Assembly (NCBI GenBank): GCA_029259935.1
Contig: JAJDEH010000038.1
Coordinates: 4,336-68,335 of the forward strand
Direction of reading: 5' to 3'
Source of the DNA: Planctomycetota bacterium
GTDB taxonomy: Bacteria; Planctomycetota; Planctomycetia; Pirellulales; Pirellulaceae
Length of the DNA: 64,000 nt
In this document: in pieces, positions 44,282-53,282 of the stretch
How the letters are laid out: every line of letters begins with the position of its first letter
Position numbering within the stretch: the stretch's first letter is position 1
Program-made: the position numbers and the translations under genes
The notes under the pieces: generated by a model
The model's input: only the letters and a program-made list of their open reading frames with translations
What the model was told of the DNA's origin: nothing
Databases searched by the model: none

Positions 44282-46120
44282 ATGAGCATTGCCGTTCTCA
44301 ACGAAGTGTATGACGAAACGCGCCGCTTGGCGATCGCCGGCAGTGGCCTGGCCAGTGACGATTTTCGGCTGAAGAAGCTCGTCGCGCCGCTGGAAAAGGC
44401 CGGTGCCAAAGCGCCGGTGTTTGCCAAGGTTGCTGCGGCAATCCAGAAGGTCGTCGAAGGCCCCGCCAAAGAGTCAGCGGAATCGTTACTGGAGTTGAGC
44501 ACCCTGGTAACCGCGATTCTCTACACGCAGGGTGAAACGGGTCTCAAGGGCAAAGCCAAGGCGATCGAAACCAGTAACCTGGGCATCCCCACATCGGACG
44601 CCAGCGCGCGGGTGCTGAAGCCGTTGATCGAGGCGCTGACCACCACCGGCTCCGGCCGTCTGGAGATCATTCGCGATGCGCACCAGCGGGGCGCGTTTAG
44701 GGACTTGCGGCTGGTCAAGCCGGCGGTCGCCGCGATTGACGACGTGTACCCTGAAATCGGTGACTTTGTCGCGGACAATGTCTTGCCGATTTTCGGCAAA
44801 GCAATCTACCCCGAATTGCGTCAATCTTTCGACCCAAAAGGGAAGGGGGGGCACGTCCGGCGGCTGCGGCTGATGTACCAGTTGGATCCCAAGCTAACCG
44901 AGGAACTCGTGGAACAAGCTCTCGAGTCCGGTTCGAAAGAAGTCACGATCGCCGCCTTGGCGTGCCTCAAGAATTCAAAGGAACACTTGTCATATTTGCT
45001 CGAGCAAACCAAGTCCAAGCTCAAGGACGTACGTCGCGCGGCGCTGCAATCGATCGCGCCGATGAAGGATAAGGAGGTCGTGGCGGCACTGGTCAACGCC
45101 CTGTCCGGGACCGACCTGGAGATTGCAACTCATTCGGCAAGCCAGAACCCCAACCCGCAACTGCTCACGTTCTTGCTGGAAGATGCCCAGCGCCAGCTCG
45201 ATGAATTGTTCACGATCAAGGCGAAAGCCAAACTAAAGAAACCGCTCCAGCGATTCCATGTTTTCCTGGATTGCTTTTCCTCGCGGAACGACAAGAAGAC
45301 GGAAGCGTTCTTGCTGAACTGCTTCGACCGGCGTGATGACCTGGCCAAGCTGAAGGGCGACACGGACGGAAAGGAAATCAACCGGCGGGTCGCATCTCTG
45401 TTGGTGAGCGTCAATTCAAAAGTGGGCCAGCGGAAACTCGTGGAAGCTCATGCGACCCTGGACGAATCTTTATTCCGCTACTCGGTATTCGCGGCGTTGA
45501 GAACCTGCAAGCCGAAGCAGGTCTACGACACGTTTTCGCCTTACTATACGGCTAAGCTAAACAAGGGACGCAATCCCGCCAAGAGTAAACGCGATGACGT
45601 CGCCCAAGCGCTGATGGATTGCTCGAAGGACTACGAGAGCTACGGATATTATGGGCATTACCATGGGGATTCGGATTATCTGCTGCAGAGCGAAGTCATG
45701 AAGGAAGTGAAGCTCGATCCAGGATGGCTCGATGCGGCGGTCGAAACGGTGGATCTTGATACCGTGATGGCGCTGGCCAGGCCGAAACACAAGCCGACGC
45801 TCGAATTGCTCGCAAAGACCATGGACGACGGCTTGAAGAAGAAGGGGGGCGACATCGGATACGAACTGGCCCGTGTACTGGAAACCATGATTCAGATTCA
45901 GCACCCCGGTGCGGTCGATTACTTTGTCACCACCCTAAAAACGTCGGGCACCAACAAACGCAGATATTCCTACTACTCCGCGTATTGGATCTGCCGTTTG
46001 ATTCCCGATCTGCCACAGCAGGCTTTTTCGAGGATCACGGAACTGCTACCAAATTTGAACGACAAAGCGGTCGACGCGGTGGCACCCTATTTGAACGAAT
46101 TGAAACAGCGACAGAAGTAG
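44282..46120 (+). CDS. HEAT-repeat protein of the SWIM-MoxR-VWA operon
   Basis: This 612-residue protein is almost wholly alpha-helical with HEAT-like repeats (RDAHQRGAFRDLRLVKPAVAAIDD, ELVEQALESGSKEVTIAALACLKNSKE, DVRRAALQSIAPMKDKEVVAALVNAL). Such solenoids hold other proteins. It starts 62 bases after the SWIM gene; ATG 44282 has GAAGG three bases upstream. It likely bridges the SWIM protein and the ATPase or selects the substrate. No enzyme motif is visible. The run KKKGGDIGYELARVLE and the Tyr-rich stretch KDYESYGYYGHYHGDSDYLL are unusual. Confidence 0.75.
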   Translation: MSIAVLNEVYDETRRLAIAGSGLASDDFRLKKLVAPLEKAGAKAPVFAKVAAAIQKVVEGPAKESAESLLELSTLVTAILYTQGETGLKGKAKAIETSNLGIPTSDASARVLKPLIEALTTTGSGRLEIIRDAHQRGAFRDLRLVKPAVAAIDDVYPEIGDFVADNVLPIFGKAIYPELRQSFDPKGKGGHVRRLRLMYQLDPKLTEELVEQALESGSKEVTIAALACLKNSKEHLSYLLEQTKSKLKDVRRAALQSIAPMKDKEVVAALVNALSGTDLEIATHSASQNPNPQLLTFLLEDAQRQLDELFTIKAKAKLKKPLQRFHVFLDCFSSRNDKKTEAFLLNCFDRRDDLAKLKGDTDGKEINRRVASLLVSVNSKVGQRKLVEAHATLDESLFRYSVFAALRTCKPKQVYDTFSPYYTAKLNKGRNPAKSKRDDVAQALMDCSKDYESYGYYGHYHGDSDYLLQSEVMKEVKLDPGWLDAAVETVDLDTVMALARPKHKPTLELLAKTMDDGLKKKGGDIGYELARVLETMIQIQHPGAVDYFVTTLKTSGTNKRRYSYYSAYWICRLIPDLPQQAFSRITELLPNLNDKAVDAVAPYLNELKQRQK

Positions 46121-46177
46121 GGAACGCGGGAAGTCACCAAACCAACTCTCAACTACATCACCACCCTTGGTGCGAAT

Positions 46178-47305
46178 ATGGCAAAGAAAAAATCCTCGAA
46201 GAAGTCCAATGGTTCGTCCGCCAACGGCGACATGCTTCGGCAACCGGCCGAAGTGCTTTACGCGGAGGAAATCGACGCCTTGATTAAGGCCGAGAAGCAC
46301 GACGTTCCGACCGGCTGGAACATGTCGCCCCGTTCGGCGCTGACCTACATTTGCGGCGGTAAGTGCGGCAAGCTGGAGATCACGCCCAAGTACATCGGCC
46401 ACGAGCGGCTGGTGGAAATCGCGATCTCCACGATCATCACCGACCGCGCGTTGTTGTTGATCGGAGAACCGGGAACCGCCAAGTCCTGGTTGTCGGAGCA
46501 TCTTACGGCGGCGATCAACGGCGATTCGACCAAAGTCGTGCAAGGAACCGCGGGCACGACCGAAGAGCAAATTCGCTATACGTGGAACTATGCCATGCTG
46601 ATCGCTCACGGTCCCAGCCATGAGGCGCTCATTAAGAGTCCGGTTTTTCGCGCTTTGGAGCAAGGCAGCATTGCCCGCTTCGAAGAGATCACGCGTTGTG
46701 CGTCGGAGGTTCAAGATGCCATGATCTCGCTGTTGTCGGAAAAGCGAATCTCCGTTCCCGAACTCAGCACGGAAGTCGCCGCGAACAAGGGTTTTTCGAT
46801 CATCGCCACCGCCAACACGCGCGATCGCGGCGTGAATGACATGTCGGCGGCATTGAAGCGGCGATTCAACATTGTGGTTCTGCCGTCACCGAAGGAATTG
46901 GACACCGAAATCGACATCGTCCGCAAACGCGTCAGCGAACTGGCCAGCACTTTGGACCTCAACGCCGGCGTGCCGACCGACGACGCGATCGAAAAAGTCG
47001 TCACCATCTTTCGTGAACTGCGCGGCGGCCAAACGTTGGACGGCAAGAACAAACTCAAGTCGCCGTCGGGCGTACTCTCGACGGCCGAGGCGATTTCGCT
47101 GCTGGCCAACAGCATGGCGCTGGCCGGCAACTTTGGCTCGGGCGAAGTATCGGCCGACGACGTCGCCGCGGGCTTGCAAGGCGCGGTGGTCAAAGATGAA
47201 GAAAAGGACCAAATCGTTTGGCAAGAGTATCTCAAGAACGTGATGAAAAAGCGGGGCTCGGATTGGCGGCCGCTGTACAACGCCTGCTTGGAACATCACG
47301 GGTAG
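46178..47305 (+). CDS. MoxR-type AAA+ ATPase
   Basis: This 375-residue AAA+ protein should remodel partner proteins with ATP. Walker A is GEPGTAKSW (about residues 95-103). A Walker B-like stretch reads ARFEEITRC, with EE at the expected place, and sensor 1 is IIATANTRD followed by the arginine finger region LKRRFN. MoxR proteins work with a VWA partner, which is encoded two genes downstream. The N-terminal 30 residues are Lys/Ser-rich. It starts 57 bases after the HEAT gene and is 9 bases from the DUF5682 gene, so they are one transcript. No lid motif of RavA is present. Confidence 0.9.
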   Translation: MAKKKSSKKSNGSSANGDMLRQPAEVLYAEEIDALIKAEKHDVPTGWNMSPRSALTYICGGKCGKLEITPKYIGHERLVEIAISTIITDRALLLIGEPGTAKSWLSEHLTAAINGDSTKVVQGTAGTTEEQIRYTWNYAMLIAHGPSHEALIKSPVFRALEQGSIARFEEITRCASEVQDAMISLLSEKRISVPELSTEVAANKGFSIIATANTRDRGVNDMSAALKRRFNIVVLPSPKELDTEIDIVRKRVSELASTLDLNAGVPTDDAIEKVVTIFRELRGGQTLDGKNKLKSPSGVLSTAEAISLLANSMALAGNFGSGEVSADDVAAGLQGAVVKDEEKDQIVWQEYLKNVMKKRGSDWRPLYNACLEHHG

Positions 47306-47314
47306 TGCCAGCGA

Positions 47315-49645
47315 ATGTCGACCACGACGGCTAACAACGTACATGTCTTTGGTGTCCGCCACCTGTCTCCCTCGGGTGCGTGGCATTTGAGGCAATTTCT
47401 CGACAAGGTTCGACCCAAGGTGGTCCTAATCGAAGGACTGGCCGACGCCGACGCGGTCATCCCCGACATTACTCGGCGGGGAACCAAGCCGCCGATTGCC
47501 ATCTTGGCTTACACCGACTCGCTGCCCGTGCGCACGCTGGTCTATCCGGTGGCTCGATACAGCCCGGAATATCAGGCCTTGGTTTGGGCAGCCGAAAACA
47601 AGGCGACCGCCGAATTCATCGATTTGCCGTCGGACATTTTTCTGGCTCTGCAAGATGAACTCCAGCCAAACACTCCCGTCGAGGCGGAGCCCGAAGATGA
47701 ACGTCCGGAAGAGCAACAGGAGGAGGAAGTCGAACAAGACGATCGCGGTTCGCTGTACGAACGCTTCGCCCAAAAAGCCGATGAACCCGACTACGAGACC
47801 TTTTGGGAACGGCATTTCGAACACAACTTGAGCGACGAGAGCTATCGGCTGGCGGCAATCGAATTGGGCACCGGCCTGCGAGATCTCGAACGCGACACTC
47901 CACGTTCAACCGCCGAGAATCTGGTCCGCGAGGCGTTCATGAGGCGGCGAATTCAGGAGACTATCGCGGCGGGCACCGATCCGCAAAAGATTGTGGCCGT
48001 GGTGGGTGCCTACCACGCGCCCGTGCTATCGAGCGACCATCCGGCCATGACCGACGAAGAACTCGCTTCACTCGCCCGCCGCGAGAGCAAGCTGACGCTG
48101 ATGCCCTATTCGTATTTCAAGTTGTCGTCGCAATCGGGTTATGGGGCCGGCAATCAAGCCCCGGCCTATTTCGAGTTGCTGTGGGAAGCGATTGAAAAAG
48201 GCGATTTGCATGAACTGCCAACGCGCTATTTATCGCTCGTTGCCCGCAACATGCGAGAAGAGGGAACCCATCGCTCGACAGCCGAAGTCATCGAAGGCGT
48301 GCGGCTGGCCAAGACGTTGTCCGCGCTCAAGGGCGGGCTCGCGCCGACACTTCGTGACCTGCAAGATGCCGCCACCACGCTGATCGGCCACGGCGAACGA
48401 TCGGCGGTAAAGGAGTCGCTGGCCCGAGTTGAAGTGGGCACCGCCATCGGCCAACTGCCCAAAGGCGTTAGCAAGACGTCGATCCAAGACGACTTTGAAC
48501 GAGAACTGTCTCAGCTAAAACTGGAAAAGTATCGCTCGACGGTCAAACAGGAATTGGGTCTCGACTTGCGAGAGAATCGTCGGGTCAAGAGCGAAGAAGC
48601 GGCGTATCTCGACCTGCATCGCTCGTCCTTCTTGCATCGCTTGCGAGTGCTGGGCGTCGAATTCGCCAAACTGCAAAAGACCAGCCAGCAAGCGGCAACG
48701 TGGGCCGAACGATGGCACGTGCAGTGGACTCCCGAGAGCGAGATTCAATTGGTCGAGGCGGTGTTATTGGGCGAAACGGTTGAATTGGCGGCGGGCTACA
48801 AATTTAGATTGCGGTTGGAACAGTGCACGTCCGTGGCCACGGCGGCGGAGTCCGTCAGCGATGCTTGTCAATGCGGAATGATGGCCGCCATGGAGCAGTC
48901 GCGGCGGCGGTTGCAGGAACTGGCCGCGGAAACCACTGAGTTCGCCGCCGTGGCCCACGCGGCGAATCAATTGGGAATGGTTGCCCGCTATGGCGACGTT
49001 CGCCGCTTCGATCCCACTCCGCTGTTGCCGCTGATACAAGATTTGTTTGTCCAAGGTTCCTTGGCACTGGTGGCGGCCGCCAATTGTGATAACGACGCTG
49101 CCAAGCAGTTACGCGCCGGGATGGACGAGCTCAACAAGGTCAACCTGGAATATCACGAAGTGGTCGATGAAGAATTGTGGGTCGAAAAGCTGAGGTTCCT
49201 ATCCGACGCCGATGATCGCAATCCGCTGTTATCCGGTTACGCGTGTGCGATTCTGCTGGAGCGGAATCTGGTTTCCAACGAAGACGTGGCCCGCGAAGTT
49301 TCACGCCGTTTGTCGCCGGGAATCTCGGCCGATCTGGGCGCGGGGTGGTTTGAAGGACTGTCGGCCCGCAATCGTTATGCGTTGTTGGCGCGGCAGAAAC
49401 TGTGGGAGCAACTTGCCCAGTATATCGAGTCGCTGGACGACGAACAGTTTCGCCGCGCGATTGTCTTCCTGCGGCGGGCGTTTGGAGGGTTCAGCCCGCA
49501 AGAGAAGCGGCACATTGCTGAAAACCTTGGCGAACACTGGGGGGCAGGCAGCGATACGGCCAGCGAAGTGCTCAACCAACCGCTCACGGAAGAAGAAGAG
49601 CAAACGCTTGATGAGATCAATGAGTTTGATTTTGATGACCTTTAG
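47315..49645 (+). CDS. DUF5682 family protein
   Basis: This 776-residue protein begins with NVHVFGVRHLSPSGAWHLRQFLDKVRPKVVLIEGLADAD, the signature of DUF5682, which has a TraB/EreA-like core that may bind metal or a nucleotide. The middle carries an acidic insert (PEDERPEEQQEEEVEQDD). The C-terminal 300 residues are helical. It starts nine bases after the ATPase stop, so it is strongly linked to it. I know this combination from many bacteria, but the biochemical role is not established as far as I know. The His and Glu in the N-terminal motif would be the first residues to test. Confidence 0.82.
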   Translation: MSTTTANNVHVFGVRHLSPSGAWHLRQFLDKVRPKVVLIEGLADADAVIPDITRRGTKPPIAILAYTDSLPVRTLVYPVARYSPEYQALVWAAENKATAEFIDLPSDIFLALQDELQPNTPVEAEPEDERPEEQQEEEVEQDDRGSLYERFAQKADEPDYETFWERHFEHNLSDESYRLAAIELGTGLRDLERDTPRSTAENLVREAFMRRRIQETIAAGTDPQKIVAVVGAYHAPVLSSDHPAMTDEELASLARRESKLTLMPYSYFKLSSQSGYGAGNQAPAYFELLWEAIEKGDLHELPTRYLSLVARNMREEGTHRSTAEVIEGVRLAKTLSALKGGLAPTLRDLQDAATTLIGHGERSAVKESLARVEVGTAIGQLPKGVSKTSIQDDFERELSQLKLEKYRSTVKQELGLDLRENRRVKSEEAAYLDLHRSSFLHRLRVLGVEFAKLQKTSQQAATWAERWHVQWTPESEIQLVEAVLLGETVELAAGYKFRLRLEQCTSVATAAESVSDACQCGMMAAMEQSRRRLQELAAETTEFAAVAHAANQLGMVARYGDVRRFDPTPLLPLIQDLFVQGSLALVAAANCDNDAAKQLRAGMDELNKVNLEYHEVVDEELWVEKLRFLSDADDRNPLLSGYACAILLERNLVSNEDVAREVSRRLSPGISADLGAGWFEGLSARNRYALLARQKLWEQLAQYIESLDDEQFRRAIVFLRRAFGGFSPQEKRHIAENLGEHWGAGSDTASEVLNQPLTEEEEQTLDEINEFDFDDL

Positions 49646-49732
49646 AACGCAACACGAACCCCGTGAATGCAAACCGAAGTGAGAGTATTGAAGTTGCGCA
49701 GTTCTTAGCTACGAAGTAGCGGCAGCATGTAG

Positions 49733-49829
49733 CCTGGGGCGTAAGCCCCAGGAACAACGGAAGAAATGAATCCTAGCCCCGAAAGGGGCGACAGCAATTA
49801 CGCATTACGCGCTGTCGTCCCTACGGGAC
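49733..49829. repeat. Three small hairpins in a row between DUF5682 and VWA genes
   Basis: CCTGGGGC-GTAA-GCCCCAGG (49733-49752, 8-bp stem), GCCCC-GAAA-GGGGC (49776-49789) and GTCCC-TAC-GGGAC (49817-49829) follow each other in about 100 bases. Two loops are GNRA. This looks like a dispersed planctomycete repeat mosaic inserted in the operon. Confidence 0.65.
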
Positions 49830-49908
49830 TAGTGGAACGCGCAGTCTCGGCACCTAGCACTCGCATCGGTTTACCAAGAACCCGGGGTTCGTCCGCCAAG
49901 GTGGACCA

Positions 49909-51111
49909 ATGCCAGATCAACAGAAAGCCGATCCCGAACAAGTCAAACGTTGGCGACTGATTCTGGGTAAGCAATCCCAGGAAGCCTTGGACAGCTTTTG
50001 CCCAGACGGCGCGCAACTGTCCGCCGATCAATGCTTGATGGACGATGCGCTGGCCGCTATCTATGACGAAACGTTGGAAGAAGGGGAGGGGGGACAGCGA
50101 TCGGCCGGGCTGGGCGGATCGGCTCCACGGTTGGCCAAATGGCTGGGAGATATTCGCACCTACTTCACGGAAGATGTGGTGACGGTCATCCAGCAGGACG
50201 CAATCCAGCGCAAGGGCATGGACCAATTGCTGTTCGAGCCAGAGATGCTGAAAAACGTCCAGCCTAATGTGCAGCTTGTCGGCACGCTGATGTCGCTCCG
50301 GGGGCAGATCCCCGAACGGACCAAGGAAACGGCCCGCATGGTGGTCCGGGCCGTCGTCGAAAAGATCAAACTGACCTTGGAACAACAAATTCGGCAAGCC
50401 GTCATGGGCGCGCTGAATCGCAACGACCATTCCCCGATCCCGCACGTCAACAGCATCGACTGGAAGTGGACGATCGGCAGGAACCTCAAAAACTACAACA
50501 AGGATCTGAAGAAACTGATCCCCGAACGGGTCTATTTTTATTCGCGATCCCAGCGGACCAACAATTGGACGGTGGTCGTCGATATGGACCACAGCGGATC
50601 GATGGCCGACTCGGTCGTCTACGGCGCGGTGTGCGGTTCGATCTTCGCCAGCCTGCCGGCGCTCGACACGCATGTTGTCGCCTTTGACACCGAGGTCGTC
50701 GACTTGACGGAAAAATGCGGCGACGATCCGGTGGACATGCTGTTTGGAGTGCAACTAGGCGGCGGCACCGACATCAATAAATCCGTGGCCTATTGCGAAC
50801 AGTTCATGAGCGATCCCTCAAGAACGCTGTTCATTCTGATCACCGATTTGTTCGAAGGCGGAAACGAAGCACAACTTGTCCGGCGACTGGGCGACATAGT
50901 CGCCTCGGGCGTGCGGGCGATTTGCCTGCTGGCATTATCCGACAGCGGCGTCCCTTGCTACGACGAGGGCCTCGCGCGAAAACTTGCCGCCCTGGGCATT
51001 CCCTGCTTCGGCTGCACGCCGCAAAAACTGCCCGAGTTACTTGAAGGAGCACTGCGAGGCAACGACCTACAAAGCCTGGCGCAAAAGGTCAGTGCCAAAG
51101 GCTCTTCGTAA
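49909..51111 (+). CDS. VWA domain protein, partner of the MoxR ATPase
   Basis: This 400-residue protein has a helical N-terminal region (residues about 1-215) and a von Willebrand A domain. The MIDAS metal site reads DMDHSGSM (about residues 225-232), with Thr in LGGGTDIN and Asp in ITDLFEGGN completing it. VWA proteins next to MoxR ATPases act as adaptor or effector of a chaperone-like machine, as in cobalt and magnesium chelatases or RavA-ViaA. AAGGTGG lies four bases before the ATG. The 263-base gap before it is filled by hairpin repeats, so it may have its own promoter. Confidence 0.9.
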   Translation: MPDQQKADPEQVKRWRLILGKQSQEALDSFCPDGAQLSADQCLMDDALAAIYDETLEEGEGGQRSAGLGGSAPRLAKWLGDIRTYFTEDVVTVIQQDAIQRKGMDQLLFEPEMLKNVQPNVQLVGTLMSLRGQIPERTKETARMVVRAVVEKIKLTLEQQIRQAVMGALNRNDHSPIPHVNSIDWKWTIGRNLKNYNKDLKKLIPERVYFYSRSQRTNNWTVVVDMDHSGSMADSVVYGAVCGSIFASLPALDTHVVAFDTEVVDLTEKCGDDPVDMLFGVQLGGGTDINKSVAYCEQFMSDPSRTLFILITDLFEGGNEAQLVRRLGDIVASGVRAICLLALSDSGVPCYDEGLARKLAALGIPCFGCTPQKLPELLEGALRGNDLQSLAQKVSAKGSS

Positions 51112-51135
51112 GGCTTCATGTCAACCGCGAAGAGA

Positions 51136-51159
51136 GGCTCCATCGGCATCCGATGTGCC
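51136..51159. terminator. Hairpin between convergent genes
   Basis: CATCGG (51141-51146) pairs with CCGATG (51150-51155) and the outer GGC/GCC arms extend the stem with small bulges. It lies between the VWA stop and the stop of the DUF2007 gene on the other strand. No U-tract. Confidence 0.4.
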
Positions 51160-52182
51160 TTAATCTACCGCGAACGTTTTGACGATATCCTCGTATGTGC
51201 CGCGATGAAAATCGAATGCCTCTTCGGAAGAAAAACACGTAATAAAGTGCACGCGTCGTTCCGCATTGACAACGTACTGCAAAACGGTGACTCCGTCCGG
51301 GCTGCTAATCACTCCCCAAAAAGCCTCGGTGTCGTCGAGCGACATCGTACCTGTTTCTTGGACTTCATCACCCTCTTCCGTTGTGATCGCCAGAAATCTC
51401 TTGAAATAGTCGTCAAAATCAAAGTCTCCCGGGTCTATTTCGCGGCTGGTAATCGTGATTCTTGTCGAGAACATTCCGATGCTGGTTGGTGGTCCGACAA
51501 ATGTAACGGTTTGCTCAGGCTCATCGGGCGACCGTCCCTGGCTTAACTGTTCACGCTGCCAGTCACCCGGGAATTGAATCGAGTATCCCTGCACGGAATC
51601 ATAGAAGCGTTCACCTTCGGCAGGTGTCATATTCCATGTAGCTGATTTGTCCGCAGTCAACTCTGAAATCAAAACGCCAACTAGCTGCAAACAGAAGAGT
51701 ATGGCGATGCTAACTAGAAAGAAGAAGATGATCGGCTTTTGAAGGCTCCGCAATCCAAACTTGCGGCCCGTGGACGTGTGCCGAACACTTCGTTCCTCAC
51801 CTTCACTTTCTCTGTCCGAGACGCTAATGCTAGTGCCGCAATGTGGGCACTCTTGGAATGTGTCACGCTGCTCGCGGGGAAATTCAGTCGCATTGCCGCA
51901 CTGGTCGCAATAGGCCAGTATGGGTTGAGATGCTAGATTCTTTGTTTCTTTCTGTTCTTCAAGAAGCGCCCGAGCCCGTTCAGCATCGCTGGGTTGCAGC
52001 ACCCACACCTCGATGCCGCGCGCGGACACGCCAGTCCATGCAGTCAATCCGTCGAGCCCACCCAAAGTCATTGTATCCATTACTTTAGCCGGGATGCCTT
52101 GGTGTTCGAGTGAGTTAGCCACGACCATTGCCTGAGAGGCGTCGTTGGCAACGAACACGCACTTTGGATCACGCGAGATCAT
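51160..52182 (-). CDS. DUF2007 - zinc ribbon - membrane - PsbP-like protein
   Basis: This 340-residue protein joins four parts. Residues 1-70 resemble DUF2007 (VFVANDASQAMVVANSLEHQGIPAKVMD), a domain thought to sense or bind signals. Residues about 90-125 have a zinc ribbon (YCDQCGN and CPHCGTS). One membrane helix follows (IIFFFLVSIAILFCLQLVGVLI). The outer domain (YDSVQGYSIQFPGDW, then FDDYFKRFLAITTEEGDEV and DFHRGTYEDIVKTF) resembles PsbP/DcrB folds that bind small ligands outside the membrane. It could pass an outside signal inward. ATG 52182 has no strong ribosome binding site. Confidence 0.72.
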   Translation of the reverse strand: MISRDPKCVFVANDASQAMVVANSLEHQGIPAKVMDTMTLGGLDGLTAWTGVSARGIEVWVLQPSDAERARALLEEQKETKNLASQPILAYCDQCGNATEFPREQRDTFQECPHCGTSISVSDRESEGEERSVRHTSTGRKFGLRSLQKPIIFFFLVSIAILFCLQLVGVLISELTADKSATWNMTPAEGERFYDSVQGYSIQFPGDWQREQLSQGRSPDEPEQTVTFVGPPTSIGMFSTRITITSREIDPGDFDFDDYFKRFLAITTEEGDEVQETGTMSLDDTEAFWGVISSPDGVTVLQYVVNAERRVHFITCFSSEEAFDFHRGTYEDIVKTFAVD

Positions 52183-52403
52183 GTATCAGAGACATCCTAA
52201 TACGTAGTGGGAAAGTAAGTTTTGCCGTTACTCCGAGTGCGGAAATTGCTATCTCTAATATTAACAAAGTCGGCCTAGTTCGCACATGGACAAGCCCAGA
52301 AAATGCACAGGGGCGAAGTCCCGCTCTCCATGGCTTGGCAAGACTGATTCCTGGCCGAACGGTTACCAAGCGTGGTGCATTCGGTGGCGCTGGCGTGCCG
52401 GCG

Positions 52404-53081
52404 TTATGCCAACCGATCTAGATAGGAGAGCGTCTCCTCAAGGGAGACGACATCCGCGAACCGTGCTTGGATGTCGGCCAAGGTGAACGCATGCGCGACC
52501 GCCGATCGATCTCCCACGCAGTCGCTGACGATGATCGGATGCAAGCGGTAACTCTTGGCGTCGGTGGCCGTGGCGCGGATGCAGGCGCTAGTACTACAGC
52601 CCGTGATTAACACCGTGTCGACTCGATGCTGGGTCAAATAGCCGATCAGGTGCGTGCCAAAGAACGCGCTGGCGTTTTCCTTTTCGATCACGTAATCCGC
52701 CGGCTGGGGTGCGAGGCGCTGGTCGATTTGGCAGGCGTACTCGTCCCACTGGCGAAAACTGTGTGACTGATCGGCGGCCGACTTGAACGGCTGGTCTCCG
52801 CTGTTGGGCCGCCAGGGGCTGGTTGTGTAAATAATCGGCACGTTGCGTGGCCGCGCCGCGGAAAGCAACCGCGCCGTTTTTTCCACCGGACCGTCCAGCC
52901 GCTTGGATCCGCCCGCGTAGGCGTCGTCGGTCCATCCGTAGGCAAAATCGACCACCACGACGGCCGGCCGCTCGCCAAAACCAAATCGATCCTGAAAGAT
53001 CCCACGTTCTTTGTAGTAGGTGTCGATGGATTGCAATGCTTCGCTGAGCAATTGCGCTGCGTCCTGATCGGTATTCTTCAT
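52404..53081 (-). CDS. Isochorismatase-family cysteine hydrolase
   Basis: This 225-residue protein has the catalytic triad of the isochorismatase/carbamoylsarcosine amidase family: Asp in VVVVDFAYGWTD, Lys in VIEKENASAFFGTHL and Cys in LITGCSTSACIRATATDA. It should cleave a small amide or a similar C-N bond in the cytoplasm. Length matches N-carbamoylsarcosine amidase and related amidases, but other family members act on nicotinamide or ureidoacrylate, so the substrate is open. It stands alone, transcribed leftward, with no transporter or pathway gene next to it. Confidence 0.9.
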   Translation of the reverse strand: MKNTDQDAAQLLSEALQSIDTYYKERGIFQDRFGFGERPAVVVVDFAYGWTDDAYAGGSKRLDGPVEKTARLLSAARPRNVPIIYTTSPWRPNSGDQPFKSAADQSHSFRQWDEYACQIDQRLAPQPADYVIEKENASAFFGTHLIGYLTQHRVDTVLITGCSTSACIRATATDAKSYRLHPIIVSDCVGDRSAVAHAFTLADIQARFADVVSLEETLSYLDRLA

Positions 53082-53223
53082 CGGTACTGAAAGCTGAAGT
53101 ATGGAGGCGGGAAGAATGGGCGAACCTTACGGTAACGCAGCGCGGACCCGGTTGGCAACCAAGAGAGCAAAGAAAACGGCGAGATCGCGGAAACCCCTCG
53201 CCGCTTCACCTCGGCTGCAAACG

Positions 53224-53253
53224 AAAAAAAGCCGGGCTTGATTTGCCCGGCTT
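53224..53253 (-). terminator. Intrinsic terminator of the unknown gene at 53283-53993
   Basis: Read on the minus strand, AAGCCGGGC pairs with GCCCGGCTT around a 7-base loop, followed by seven T (plus-strand A at 53224-53230). It lies 30 bases beyond the stop codon. This is the clearest intrinsic terminator in the window. Confidence 0.88.
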
Positions 53254-53282
53254 CTCGTTGTTCGGTCGTGTGCCTTGCGCGA

